Shown here: positions 24,107 through 32,282 of the stretch, piece by piece | Layout: every line of letters begins with the position of its first letter | How positions within the stretch are numbered: position 1 is the first letter of the stretch | Origin: Ruminococcus sp. | GTDB lineage: Bacteria > Bacillota > Clostridia > Oscillospirales > Ruminococcaceae | NCBI GenBank assembly: GCA_017516465.1 | Contig: JAFXCR010000054.1 | Location: 1-44,410 of the forward strand | Length of the DNA stretch: 44,410 nt | Direction: 5' to 3' | Position numbers and translations under genes: made by a program | Notes under the pieces: generated by a model | The model's database searches: none | What the model was told of the DNA's origin: nothing | The model's input: only the letters and a program-made list of their open reading frames with translations

Positions 24107-24582
24107 CAGATGAATACGCCGTTGTTTTCAAGCTCTCCTACGAGATCCTCACCAATAAATCCTACATTGTAAGGAGTAATGATGTAAGTCAGATTAGCAA
24201 CCGGCTTGAGGCTTCCGCCGTTAGCATACGCAACGCCTACGAGGAAGTCGATAATTCTTCTCTTGTTCTCAGGAGAAGCAGTTTCAAGATTAAGAACAAC
24301 TGTCTTCTTGGCAATAAGGTGATCAGCAATCTGCTTTGCGTCTGTGAATGCAGAGGGCTTTACAAGTACTACCTGAAGCTGTGCTGTTGTCTGGATATTC
24401 ACAACCTTGTTTCTTCTTGTTGAGCTGCTTTCGCCGGAGAATCCTGTTGATTCTTCCTGTTCGCCGGCTGATGATCCGGAACGTTCACTGCGTGATGAGT
24501 GACGTGCGGGCATTTCTGTCTGTTCCATTTCTTCGTCCTCGGGAGCGAAGAAGAATTCCTTGATGTTCTCAAAAAGCTTCAT
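24106..24582 (-). CDS. sepF: Cell division protein SepF
   Basis: FtsZ-associated protein of Gram-positive septa. The 158 residues comprise an N-terminal amphipathic membrane-targeting helix (MKLFENIKEFFF), a Ser/Glu-rich linker (~20-58) and the conserved SepF domain (~60-150, including VVLVKPSAFTDAKQIADHL and NLETASPENKRRIIDFL). GGAG is 7 nt before the ATG. The 97-nt gap after yggS holds inverted repeats described separately. Confidence 0.95.
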   Translation of the reverse strand: MKLFENIKEFFFAPEDEEMEQTEMPARHSSRSERSGSSAGEQEESTGFSGESSSTRRNKVVNIQTTAQLQVVLVKPSAFTDAKQIADHLIAKKTVVLNLETASPENKRRIIDFLVGVAYANGGSLKPVANLTYIITPYNVGFIGEDLVGELENNGVFI

Positions 24583-24587
24583 TTTTT

Positions 24588-24642
24588 TACTCCGTTTCTC
24601 CGCATTTTTTATTTATATCTCATCTTCGGAATCAATGCGGAG
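24588..24642 (-). promoter_or_regulatory. Possible hairpin switch in the sepF leader
   Basis: On the - strand, CTCCGCAT (24642-24635) can pair with ATGCGGAG (24605-24598). Its first bases CTCCG can also pair with the ribosome binding site CGGAG (24594-24590). The two pairings exclude each other. This is structural inference only. Confidence 0.3.
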
Positions 24643-24679
24643 CATCCCGAGACGTTTCGGCTTTATGCCGTTTTAAAAG

Positions 24680-25363
24680 CTATTTATAACTTCTTGCACC
24701 GAACAGTCCTGTACCGATTCTGACGATAGTCGAGCCGTATTTTACTGCCTGTGCATAATCGTGAGTCATTCCCATTGAAAGGGTATCCATAGAATATTCA
24801 TCTCTGAATCTGCTGTACAGCTCCTGCATTCTGCCGAAACTGATATCGCTGTCAGACGGAGGGGGAATCGTCATAAGTCCCCTGATTCTCACTCCCTCCA
24901 GAGAGGATATCTGTTCAAGAAGCCCGCCAAGCTCATCAGGAGCGACACCGTTCTTGGAATCCTCGCCGCCGATGTTCACCTCGCATAGAATATCCATAAC
25001 CTTGCTGCTGCTGACTGCAAGCCTGCTTATTTCCTGTGCAAGCTTTAGACTGTCAACAGACTGGATCATACTCACGGAATTTATTATATATTTCACTTTA
25101 TTAGTCTGCAAATGGCCTATAAAGTGAACATCTGCTTTTTTATCGTAAAACTCAGCCTTGGAAAGGTATTCCTGAACTCTGTTTTCTCCGAGAAGCTCAA
25201 GCCCCAGCTCAAAAACCAGATTGACCACCTCAGCCGGAACAGTCTTTGTTACTGCCATAATGTCAGTACTGTCGCTACTGCGGTATTTTACCAATGCCTC
25301 GCCGATATTTTCACGGATAACCCTGAGATTTTCTCTGATTGCTTCAAAGCTGTAATTATCCAT
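24680..25363 (-). CDS. yggS: YggS/PROSC-family pyridoxal 5'-phosphate homeostasis protein
   Basis: The 227-residue single-domain TIM-barrel protein binds PLP without known catalysis and keeps PLP and amino acid pools balanced. MAVTKTVP carries the PLP-binding Lys at ~40. GENRVQEYLSK, HFIGHLQTNK and MGMTHDYAQAV...STIVRIGTGLFG are typical. The start at ATG 25363 overlaps the end of the adaptor gene by 8 nt. This is the YlmE position in the Firmicutes ylm division cluster. Confidence 0.95.
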   Translation of the reverse strand: MDNYSFEAIRENLRVIRENIGEALVKYRSSDSTDIMAVTKTVPAEVVNLVFELGLELLGENRVQEYLSKAEFYDKKADVHFIGHLQTNKVKYIINSVSMIQSVDSLKLAQEISRLAVSSSKVMDILCEVNIGGEDSKNGVAPDELGGLLEQISSLEGVRIRGLMTIPPPSDSDISFGRMQELYSRFRDEYSMDTLSMGMTHDYAQAVKYGSTIVRIGTGLFGARSYK

Positions 25364-26609
25364 CCTGATCAACACCCTCAGTTATTATATCATCGTAGAG
25401 TGCAAGATAACTTTTGTCGTCCTCATATATTCTTGAGAGTACATAGTCGCTGCCCTCGTAAATTACATCGATTTTCTTGAATTCAATCTGCTCGCCCTTC
25501 TGGATATACACACCCTTAAAAGACGCCTCTCCGGTAATCTCTCCGTTTTCATCCACAACCTTCTGAGTATCGAAGCGTATCGCTTCACGGGGAACCTTAA
25601 GACCTCTGAAATCACCCATAACAAGCTCTACCTTTTCCGTTCTGTGCTGAACAAGATCGTAGTTGAAGAGTCTGCATTCAAGGATGATAAGGCTTCTTTC
25701 CGGATCCCCCTCATCACGGACGTCATATATAACAGCGTCAACGTATTCAGATGAGGATTCAAGCCTGAGCTTTACCTGAGCACCGATACTGTATTCTTTG
25801 CGTGAGTTATCCACTTCACCGGCTATATACCACTGATAGCCTTCAACAAGCTTTCCTACAATATTTGAATCTGTTTTTCTTTCATCCTTTATCTCATCAA
25901 TTTTTCCGAGCGTCAAAGAATCGAGCGTTTCGCTTGTAAGCTCGCCTTCGTATCCGTCGCAGTAGCTGACGAAATATGCAGGTCTGTCTGATTTCACCGA
26001 TTCAGTCGGTCTGGACGTCTGAGTTCTGAGCTTTCTCAGCTCAGCCTTAAGATCGGATATCTGCTGTTCAAATCCGCTTACCTCGTTGGTAATTATCTGA
26101 TAGGTACTCATCTGGACAAGAAGATTTTCCTTTGATACGTCAAAGGCTTCATAATCCTCCATATCCCTGCATAATATAAGATTACGGTAACTGTTCTTGA
26201 TTCCGGCTGAAACAGAAGATGGCTGTGCCGATTCAACCGTTCCCGGATTCTGGATTTTTTCAAGGATTTCCAGTTCTTTGGTAAGACTTTCAATCTGGCG
26301 GTTGATGACTATCTGATTTTCATCAGAGTAGACCTCTGCAATAACGCTTCCGTTGCCGACTTTTCCCCCGTCGGAGACATTGTAGCTTAGTACGCCGTTT
26401 CCGCTGTAAGTAACGGGGACTTCATCACGGATGAAAACACCCTTGAATTCTCTTGAAGCTGTTGCCTCAGATATGAGAGCGCTTTCCGTATTGCTTTCCC
26501 TGTTGCGGAAATTATACACGATACTGATAAAGATCACAACAAAGAGTACAATGACAGCGTTTCGCAGCACCTTGACCATCGTGCTGCTTTCCGTTTTAAA
26601 AAAGCGCAT
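25356..26609 (-). CDS. HlyD-like membrane adaptor protein
   Basis: The 417-residue product has one N-terminal transmembrane segment (about 17-34), a lipoyl/barrel-sandwich part (about 55-105, with GVFIRDEVPVTYSGNGVLSY), a coiled-coil hairpin (~100-215) and beta-rich C-terminal domains. This is the layout of HlyD/RND-type periplasmic adaptors, although in a Gram-positive cell it would sit on the outer face of the membrane. No transporter partner is adjacent, so any export role is unproven. AAGGTGATCTG precedes the ATG. It lies between hfq and yggS and appears to belong to this gene train. Confidence 0.8.
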   Translation of the reverse strand: MRFFKTESSTMVKVLRNAVIVLFVVIFISIVYNFRNRESNTESALISEATASREFKGVFIRDEVPVTYSGNGVLSYNVSDGGKVGNGSVIAEVYSDENQIVINRQIESLTKELEILEKIQNPGTVESAQPSSVSAGIKNSYRNLILCRDMEDYEAFDVSKENLLVQMSTYQIITNEVSGFEQQISDLKAELRKLRTQTSRPTESVKSDRPAYFVSYCDGYEGELTSETLDSLTLGKIDEIKDERKTDSNIVGKLVEGYQWYIAGEVDNSRKEYSIGAQVKLRLESSSEYVDAVIYDVRDEGDPERSLIILECRLFNYDLVQHRTEKVELVMGDFRGLKVPREAIRFDTQKVVDENGEITGEASFKGVYIQKGEQIEFKKIDVIYEGSDYVLSRIYEDDKSYLALYDDIITEGVDQDG

Positions 26610-26618
26610 CAGATCACC

Positions 26619-26858
26619 TTATTCGCTTTTTTCAGATGAATCCAGAATAGATACAGACTTTGAGGGGATAATTGTTGAAATTGCATGCTTGTACACAACC
26701 TGCTGCTTTCCGTCGCAGTCAAAGATCACAACATAGCTGTCAAAGCCTCTTACCATACCCTTGAACTGGAATCCGTTTGTAAGGATTATAGTAACCATTA
26801 TCTTGTCTTTTCTGCACTGATTGAGAAATACATCCTGAAGATTAATTGCCTTGTTCAT
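26619..26858 (-). CDS. hfq: RNA chaperone Hfq
   Basis: The 79-residue Sm-like protein forms hexamers that bind small RNAs and A-rich [18 protein letters not shown] is the N-terminal helix region with the proximal-site Gln. Sm1 is in [15 protein letters not shown], and the Sm2 motif is YKHAIST. The start at ATG 26858 is set by AAGGAG 7 nt upstream and by family length; an upstream open reading extension to 26939 lacks a ribosome binding site. It follows miaA by 85 nt, the conserved miaA-hfq order. Confidence 0.95.
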   Translation of the reverse strand: MNKAINLQDVFLNQCRKDKIMVTIILTNGFQFKGMVRGFDSYVVIFDCDGKQQVVYKHAISTIIPSKSVSILDSSEKSE

Positions 26859-26943
26859 ACACATTCTCCTTATTTTTTTATTATGTTCCTGATTCCATTC
26901 AGACGCTTCTTCATCTGAATAGAAATACACACTATACATTATA

Positions 26944-27894
26944 TCACATATTCCAGTATTTTGCTATACATTTTTCAGATTTTTCTAAAATTTCATTCTT
27001 TTTATTAAATTCGTCCAAAATAATCCACTGAATACTGGGATTTTTCCTAAACCACGTCAATTGTCTCTTGGCATATCGTCGTGTTTCCTGTTTGATTTTG
27101 TCGATACAAGCCTCAAGAGTCTTTACTCCCTGAAAGAAAGGAATGAATTCCTTGAACCCTATCGCATTGGCTGCCGTCTTCATTCCGCCGTGATCGTACA
27201 GTTCCCGTGCTTCTTCCACAAGCCCTCTTTCAGCCATTTCGTCCACACGAAGATTGATTCTGTCATAAAGCTTCTGGCGGTCGTGATAATTCAGTCCGAT
27301 TATAAGCGAATCATACGGCGACTCCTCAGTGCGGCTTTCTTTTTTAAGCTCGCTGAATTTTCGTCCTGTGACATGATATACCTCCAGAGCACGGACAACC
27401 CTGACAGTATTATTCGGATGAATCGACTCTGCCGCCTCCGGATCAACTTCCACAAGTCTGCCGTGAAGTGCTTCATTTCCCTCCTGTGCGGCGATTTTAT
27501 AGAGCTTTTCCCTATATTCCTCATCGCTTCCCCCCTCTGAGAACTTCACGTTTTCAAGCAGAGAATCAATATAAAGTCCTGTTCCGCCGACAATCACCGG
27601 AAGCTTTCCCCGACTGAGAACTTCGTCTATCTTCTCACGGGCAAGGCGGACATAATCAGCGGCACTGAATACGATATCCCTGTCCAGAAAATCTATAAGA
27701 TGATGCGGGATTCCCTGCATTTCATCCTCTGTCGGCTTTGCAGAAGCAATATCCATCCCCTTATAAATCTGCATGGAATCGGCGGAAATAACCTCTCCGC
27801 CATATTTTTTTGCAAGCTCGACGCCCAGCCATGTCTTTCCCGATGCTGTGGGACCTGCAACGGCAAGGACACGGGGTTTATTATTGTTATACAT
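26944..27894 (-). CDS. miaA: tRNA dimethylallyltransferase
   Basis: Adds a dimethylallyl group to N6 of A37 in tRNAs that read UNN codons. The 316-residue product has the P-loop GPTASGKT (~14-21), the [11 protein letters not shown] motif, GGTGLYI and [16 protein letters not shown] 27894 has AAGGAG 7 nt upstream and is preferred to ATG 27900. Its start overlaps the stop of the small membrane protein by 8 nt. MiaB, which methylthiolates the same base, is encoded at the head of the same gene train. Confidence 0.96.
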   Translation of the reverse strand: MYNNNKPRVLAVAGPTASGKTWLGVELAKKYGGEVISADSMQIYKGMDIASAKPTEDEMQGIPHHLIDFLDRDIVFSAADYVRLAREKIDEVLSRGKLPVIVGGTGLYIDSLLENVKFSEGGSDEEYREKLYKIAAQEGNEALHGRLVEVDPEAAESIHPNNTVRVVRALEVYHVTGRKFSELKKESRTEESPYDSLIIGLNYHDRQKLYDRINLRVDEMAERGLVEEARELYDHGGMKTAANAIGFKEFIPFFQGVKTLEACIDKIKQETRRYAKRQLTWFRKNPSIQWIILDEFNKKNEILEKSEKCIAKYWNM

Positions 27895-28096
27895 CTTCAT
27901 TCTCCTTGTCCGTCAGATTATTAGTCACGCTGTCAGAAGCTGTCATCGCCTTTTCCGTCTCAGCTTTCATCTTCTTATTTGATGCTCGTGATGTAATCAC
28001 GGTTATGGCAATACATACAATCAGAGCAACGATCAGAACCGCTGCTGCAAAAACATATCCAACGCCAATCATTTCAAAAAACGGAAATGGATGCAC
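27887..28096 (-). CDS. Small single-pass membrane protein
   Basis: The 69-residue product has one transmembrane helix (about 9-34) and a charged C-terminal tail rich in Lys, Glu, Asn and Asp. I recognise no family. The start is GTG 28096: AAGGAGG lies 8 nt upstream, whereas in-frame upstream starts lie inside mutL and have no ribosome binding site. It sits 32 nt after mutL and overlaps miaA by 8 nt, so it is probably cotranscribed and coupled to miaA. Confidence 0.65.
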   Translation of the reverse strand: MHPFPFFEMIGVGYVFAAAVLIVALIVCIAITVITSRASNKKMKAETEKAMTASDSVTNNLTDKENEDV

Positions 28097-28128
28097 GAAC
28101 GATTCCTCCTTTATATATTTAACACAGC

Positions 28129-30096
28129 TCAGGTTCTGCCGAACTGATGCTCTATATTGGATTTCGACATCGTGAACATTACAGGTCTGCCGTGAGGACA
28201 ATGACGTATCGTCTCGTTGCTGTATACTTCCTCGGCAAGTGCCTGCAATTCACGGATATCATTCTTATCATTGCCCCTTATCGCCGATTTACAGGCAACT
28301 GTATGAAGAAGATCATCCAGTGCATGAGACTGCGGATTTACATTGTGCATCCTCAGATTATGAGCTATCTCAGAAATGATTTCCTCCATGTCAAGCTCCA
28401 TGATAAAAGTCGGAACCGCCGTTGCTACTGCGCACGGACGCTGTGAGAAATCAAATGCAAATCCCATATCACCGAGCATATCCACATTTTCTTCAAGAGC
28501 ACTGAACTCATCGGCTGTGAGAAGAACTTTCACCCCATTCATAAGCATCTGGCTGTACTGGCGGCAATTGCGGCTTTTCAGCCTTTCAAAGATGATTCTT
28601 TCGTGGGCGGCGTGCTTGTCTATCATGACCATGGTTTTATCCTCGGTCTCAGCGATGATATATACTCCAAAAGCCTCGCCTATAACCTTTATCTTCGGCT
28701 TATCCGTCCATTCAGATTTCTTTTCCGGAGTCGCCTCCACAGGCTTCTCAGGAGTCTGTGCCGGACGTTCAAAGGATTTGCTGTTTATGAAACGGAAGCC
28801 CTCTACCGGCACCGGAGCTTCTTCCTTTTCCGGAACAATTTCCTCTTTTACAGCTTCCGTAATAACCTCCGGAAGCTCCTGTTTTACCGGAATTTCCTGC
28901 TTCTGTGCAGTTTCAGCCGGAATCGCCCCGACAACATCTGCACTTATCTGCTTCGGCGGTTCCGGAGCTGCGGAAAGCTTTTCCTCAACCTCGTTTATCT
29001 TGTCGATAGGCGTGAACATGAATTCCTGCTGAACTGATTTATCTTCCTCCGGCAAAGGCTTTTTCCAGTCCTGTGCCGAGGATTTCAGCTCGAATTCATA
29101 TACAAGTCCATCCTGAAGCATGGCATTCTTTACTGCAAAATATATCGCGTCGGAAATGGATTTCTCATCGGTAAATCTCACCTGAGCCTTCGCCGGATGT
29201 ATATTTACATCCATTGACGACGGAGAAACGTTTATCATAAGTACGCAGGCAGGAAATTTTCCTGTCATGATAAGATTAGTATATGCGTTCTCAAGAGCCG
29301 CAGAGCAGAGCTTTGACTGAACATATCTGCCGTTTACAAAAAAATTCTGGAAGGATCTGTTATTCTTGGCATAAAGCGGCTTTATCGTGAAACCGTCAAC
29401 ACGGATTCCGCCATTTTCGTAGCTCACCGGCATAAGGTCACGGGCGAAATCCCTGCCGTAGACAGCATATATCGCCGAAAACAGTTCTCCGTCGCCGCAT
29501 GAATTGAAATCAACCTTGTTGTCCCTGATGAATTTAAAAGAAATTTCCGGATGTGACATAGCTATCTTCCGAAGAATCTGACCGACTGCATTTGCTTCTG
29601 TAACATCCTTTTTCATGAACTTCCTTCGTGCCGGAACATTATAGAACAGATCTCTTATAATTATGGTTGTTCCGTCGGGACAGCCGCTTCTTTCATGGGT
29701 TGTACCAACGCTTCCCTCAATAGCATAAAGCGTTCCGAGAGCGTCAGATTTCTGCTTCGTCATGATCTCAACCCTTGAAACTGCCGCAACAGAGGCAAGA
29801 GCTTCACCTCGGAATCCAAGCGTCAGGATATTGTCAAGATCCTCCTTCTCGGATATCTTACTGGTTGCATGACGAAGAAAGGCTAACGGCACATCGTCAA
29901 AAGACATCCCGCATCCGTCGTCGGTAACTCTCATATAGGTCGAGCCACCGTTCTTTATCTCTACGGTAATGTGTCCTGCACCTGAATCTATGGAATTTTC
30001 AACAAGCTCCTTTATAACCGAGGAGGGCCTTTCTATTACTTCTCCTGCGGCTATAAGCTCTGAGACTTCCTTGCTCAGTACATTTATAAAAGACAT
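28129..30096 (-). CDS. mutL: DNA mismatch repair protein MutL
   Basis: The 655-residue protein couples MutS recognition to strand incision. The N-terminal GHKL ATPase carries ELVENSIDSGA (~31-41), DDGCGM and GFRGEAL. A Pro/Glu-rich linker spans about 340-440. The C-terminal dimerisation domain has DKHAAHERIIFE, which fits the metal-dependent endonuclease motif DQHA(x)2E(x)4E with Gln replaced by Lys, and CPHGRP near the end. An incising MutL is expected in a lineage without MutH. ATG 30096 is preceded by GGGAG; longer in-frame starts are inferior. mutS is about 2.2 kb upstream in the same train. Confidence 0.96.
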   Translation of the reverse strand: MSFINVLSKEVSELIAAGEVIERPSSVIKELVENSIDSGAGHITVEIKNGGSTYMRVTDDGCGMSFDDVPLAFLRHATSKISEKEDLDNILTLGFRGEALASVAAVSRVEIMTKQKSDALGTLYAIEGSVGTTHERSGCPDGTTIIIRDLFYNVPARRKFMKKDVTEANAVGQILRKIAMSHPEISFKFIRDNKVDFNSCGDGELFSAIYAVYGRDFARDLMPVSYENGGIRVDGFTIKPLYAKNNRSFQNFFVNGRYVQSKLCSAALENAYTNLIMTGKFPACVLMINVSPSSMDVNIHPAKAQVRFTDEKSISDAIYFAVKNAMLQDGLVYEFELKSSAQDWKKPLPEEDKSVQQEFMFTPIDKINEVEEKLSAAPEPPKQISADVVGAIPAETAQKQEIPVKQELPEVITEAVKEEIVPEKEEAPVPVEGFRFINSKSFERPAQTPEKPVEATPEKKSEWTDKPKIKVIGEAFGVYIIAETEDKTMVMIDKHAAHERIIFERLKSRNCRQYSQMLMNGVKVLLTADEFSALEENVDMLGDMGFAFDFSQRPCAVATAVPTFIMELDMEEIISEIAHNLRMHNVNPQSHALDDLLHTVACKSAIRGNDKNDIRELQALAEEVYSNETIRHCPHGRPVMFTMSKSNIEHQFGRT

Positions 30097-30109
30097 CTTT
30101 TCTCTCCCG

Positions 30110-30430
30110 TTATATTCCAAGAATAGTGAACATTCCGTACTCCTCAAAGGCTCTTTCAGCCCATGACTCCACTTCCTTCAGAGCATCTCCTGCCGAAAGT
30201 CTTGCCATTTCACAAATCTTTTCCCATTCATCTGGATATATTTCCGTAGAATCGTACGGCGAATAATCTGCAATGACCTTTCCGAGAATATGTCTAAGTC
30301 CCGTCTGGCGGAAATCTTCGTCATAGATATAAATAGAATCATCATTCCAGAATCTTCCGTCCCATTCTCCTCTGAAAAACTCATGGCAGTCAGTACCTTT
30401 GAGTTCATTCTTACGATAAAAGTATTTCAT
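30110..30430 (-). CDS. Hypothetical small acidic, Trp-rich protein (immunity-protein-like)
   Basis: The 106-residue soluble protein has no signal or membrane segment. It is acidic and aromatic: MKYFYRKNELKG, FFRGEWDGRFWNDDS and a C-terminal part with SWAERAFEEYGMFTILGI. I know of no named family with certainty; the length and composition, and the closing YGMFTILGI, are reminiscent of small immunity-like proteins, but no toxin gene is adjacent. GAGGTG lies before ATG 30430, so it is a real gene. It sits 16 nt after the GH3 lipoprotein gene and 13 nt before mutL. Confidence 0.65.
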   Translation of the reverse strand: MKYFYRKNELKGTDCHEFFRGEWDGRFWNDDSIYIYDEDFRQTGLRHILGKVIADYSPYDSTEIYPDEWEKICEMARLSAGDALKEVESWAERAFEEYGMFTILGI

Positions 30431-30446
30431 TCTGTTTCACCTCTTT

Positions 30447-31787
30447 TTATTCCTGAATGCCGAGAATACCGAGTTCTGCCTTCTGGTTCAGTATTCTTAA
30501 TACACTGTCATCAATGCGTTCCTCGGTCAGACGTCCTTCTTCCACTGCATAGCATACAGCATCTACTGCCGATCTGATATCAGCCGGCATAAGTATTATA
30601 TCAATTCCCGCCTCAACAGATCTTACTGCTGCTTCTCCGGAGCCGTAAACTCCTGCGATTGTATTCATCTGCTGTGCGTCAGTAACAGCTATCCCCTCAA
30701 ATCCGAGTTCGTCTCTGAGAAGCGTTGTCACCACGGTATATGAAAGATCAGAAGGAAGATCGTCTCCCACACCCGATATCTTCTGGTGTCCTACCATTAC
30801 AAAGTCAGCACCGGCTTCAATTCCACCGGAAAACGCAACAAATTCAGCCTCTCTCAGCTCGTCAAGCGTTCTGTATATATAAACAGAATTATCGTAGTGA
30901 GTATTCCCGTCAGCTGCTCCGAGACCGGGGAAATGCTTTAATGTAGCACATACGCCCTGATCCTGAAGCCCCATGACAACATTTGCTGTCATATCTGATA
31001 CAATTTCCGGATCACTGCTGAAAATACGGTTTCCCAGCTCGTTTCCGGAATTGAGATTCACATCTGCAACGGGTGCAAAATCCACATTAAAGCCAATAGC
31101 ACTGAGATCTCTGCCTATGGTGCTTCCGATATTGTATGCCTGTTCAGGATCATTTTGTACACCGTAATACGACATATCGCTGAATGACGTGGTACCAAGC
31201 TTCTGTGCGGCTCTTGCGACTGTTCCGCCCTCCTCGTCAACAGAAACAAATAATCCGATTCCGCAGCTTTCCTCGGCGTAATCCTGACAAGCAGAGATAA
31301 GCTGCGAGGTCTGCTCCTGATATTCAAGATTCTGAGCGAAGAGAATGATCCCTCCGACCGGAATATCCATGAACGAACGCTGAACAACACTGTCTCCGTA
31401 TGTCACACAGCCATAGCCCGTAAGCTGCTCCGGAGTCACTATAAACATCTGACATACCTTTTCACGGAGAGACATTTCCTCCATGACAGCCTTTACAGAG
31501 AGTGAAGTCCCGTCATCGGATTCCTGCGGAGATGTTACATCCTCGTGTTCCGATGTTCCTTCCGTGCTTTCCTCCTGAGACGCTGACGGAAGCTCTTTAA
31601 TTTCTTCCGAAGCAGCGTCGGTACTGTCTGACGATGTACTTTCAGCCTCTGACGCTTCAGTGCTGACGGTGGTTGACTCCACAATGGCAGATTCACCGTT
31701 ATCGGCACGTTCAACGTTATTTCCGCAGCCGCAGAAAAGAATACTGATACCGGCGGCAGACAAAATCATTCTCTTAAGATTATTCAT
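30447..31787 (-). CDS. GH3 beta-N-acetylhexosaminidase lipoprotein (NagZ-like)
   Basis: The 446-residue product has a lipoprotein signal with lipobox ILFCGC (Cys ~21), a Ser/Glu/Thr-rich linker to ~100 and a GH3 catalytic domain. KHFPGLGAADGNTHYD matches the family His-Asp catalytic loop (normally KHFPGHG), and the nucleophile Asp is in AVTDAQQM. Only the first GH3 domain is present, as in NagZ. The likely substrate is GlcNAc-containing muropeptides at the cell surface. The start at ATG 31787 is preferred to GTG 31796, since AGGTG is better spaced. Confidence 0.9.
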   Translation of the reverse strand: MNNLKRMILSAAGISILFCGCGNNVERADNGESAIVESTTVSTEASEAESTSSDSTDAASEEIKELPSASQEESTEGTSEHEDVTSPQESDDGTSLSVKAVMEEMSLREKVCQMFIVTPEQLTGYGCVTYGDSVVQRSFMDIPVGGIILFAQNLEYQEQTSQLISACQDYAEESCGIGLFVSVDEEGGTVARAAQKLGTTSFSDMSYYGVQNDPEQAYNIGSTIGRDLSAIGFNVDFAPVADVNLNSGNELGNRIFSSDPEIVSDMTANVVMGLQDQGVCATLKHFPGLGAADGNTHYDNSVYIYRTLDELREAEFVAFSGGIEAGADFVMVGHQKISGVGDDLPSDLSYTVVTTLLRDELGFEGIAVTDAQQMNTIAGVYGSGEAAVRSVEAGIDIILMPADIRSAVDAVCYAVEEGRLTEERIDDSVLRILNQKAELGILGIQE

Positions 31788-31796
31788 GCGATTCAC

Positions 31797-32222
31797 CTAT
31801 ATTTCCTCAGACCATTTCCTGAGTTCATTTATGAATTTTATGCAGTTTTCCCCCTGATCGGGAAGACTGTTTCCAGCTTCTGATCCGGTAACGGATATCC
31901 TTATCCTGTATTTCTTTCCTTCGGCTGTAATTCCTCTGACAGATATAATGTGCATATTGATTTTATCCGCCTTACGCACTTTGACCGAATTCATTCCAGT
32001 AACAGGAAGTCTGTGGTATATTACTTCATCTGAATCAACCGATTCGTAATCGGCAACGAGAAGGAAGTAATCTTCGGATATCGCTGCATAGCCTTGTCTG
32101 CGTACTTCCTCCTTACCGAACACACCGTTCAGGACTGATATTGTAACACAAACGGGATATCTGTATTTCTTTTCAAAGCGGTCAAGCTCGTGATACATAT
32201 TTTCTGCGTTGAATCTTAGCAT
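31797..32222 (-). CDS. Hypothetical protein, possible PH-like fold
   Basis: The 141-residue soluble protein has an alternating beta-type pattern in its middle (GYAAISEDYFLLVADY to KKYRIRISVTG) and a helical C-terminus (NCIKFINELRKW). This would suit a bacterial PH-like fold, but I recognise no family with confidence. ATG 32222 is preceded by AAGGAG. It lies 60 nt after mutS and 9 nt before the GH3 gene, with no promoter of its own seen. Confidence 0.65.
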   Translation of the reverse strand: MLRFNAENMYHELDRFEKKYRYPVCVTISVLNGVFGKEEVRRQGYAAISEDYFLLVADYESVDSDEVIYHRLPVTGMNSVKVRKADKINMHIISVRGITAEGKKYRIRISVTGSEAGNSLPDQGENCIKFINELRKWSEEI

Positions 32223-32282
32223 TTTATTTCTCCTTGTAATACTGATTCTCTCCGACGTCCCTGACATCGGAAAGAACCGGCA

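Noticed and set aside
28376-29037. Long open frames on the + strand (218 and 144 codons) across mutL
   Set aside because: They are antisense to the well-defined mutL frame, fall mostly in its Pro/Glu-rich linker, and have no ribosome binding site or recognisable product.
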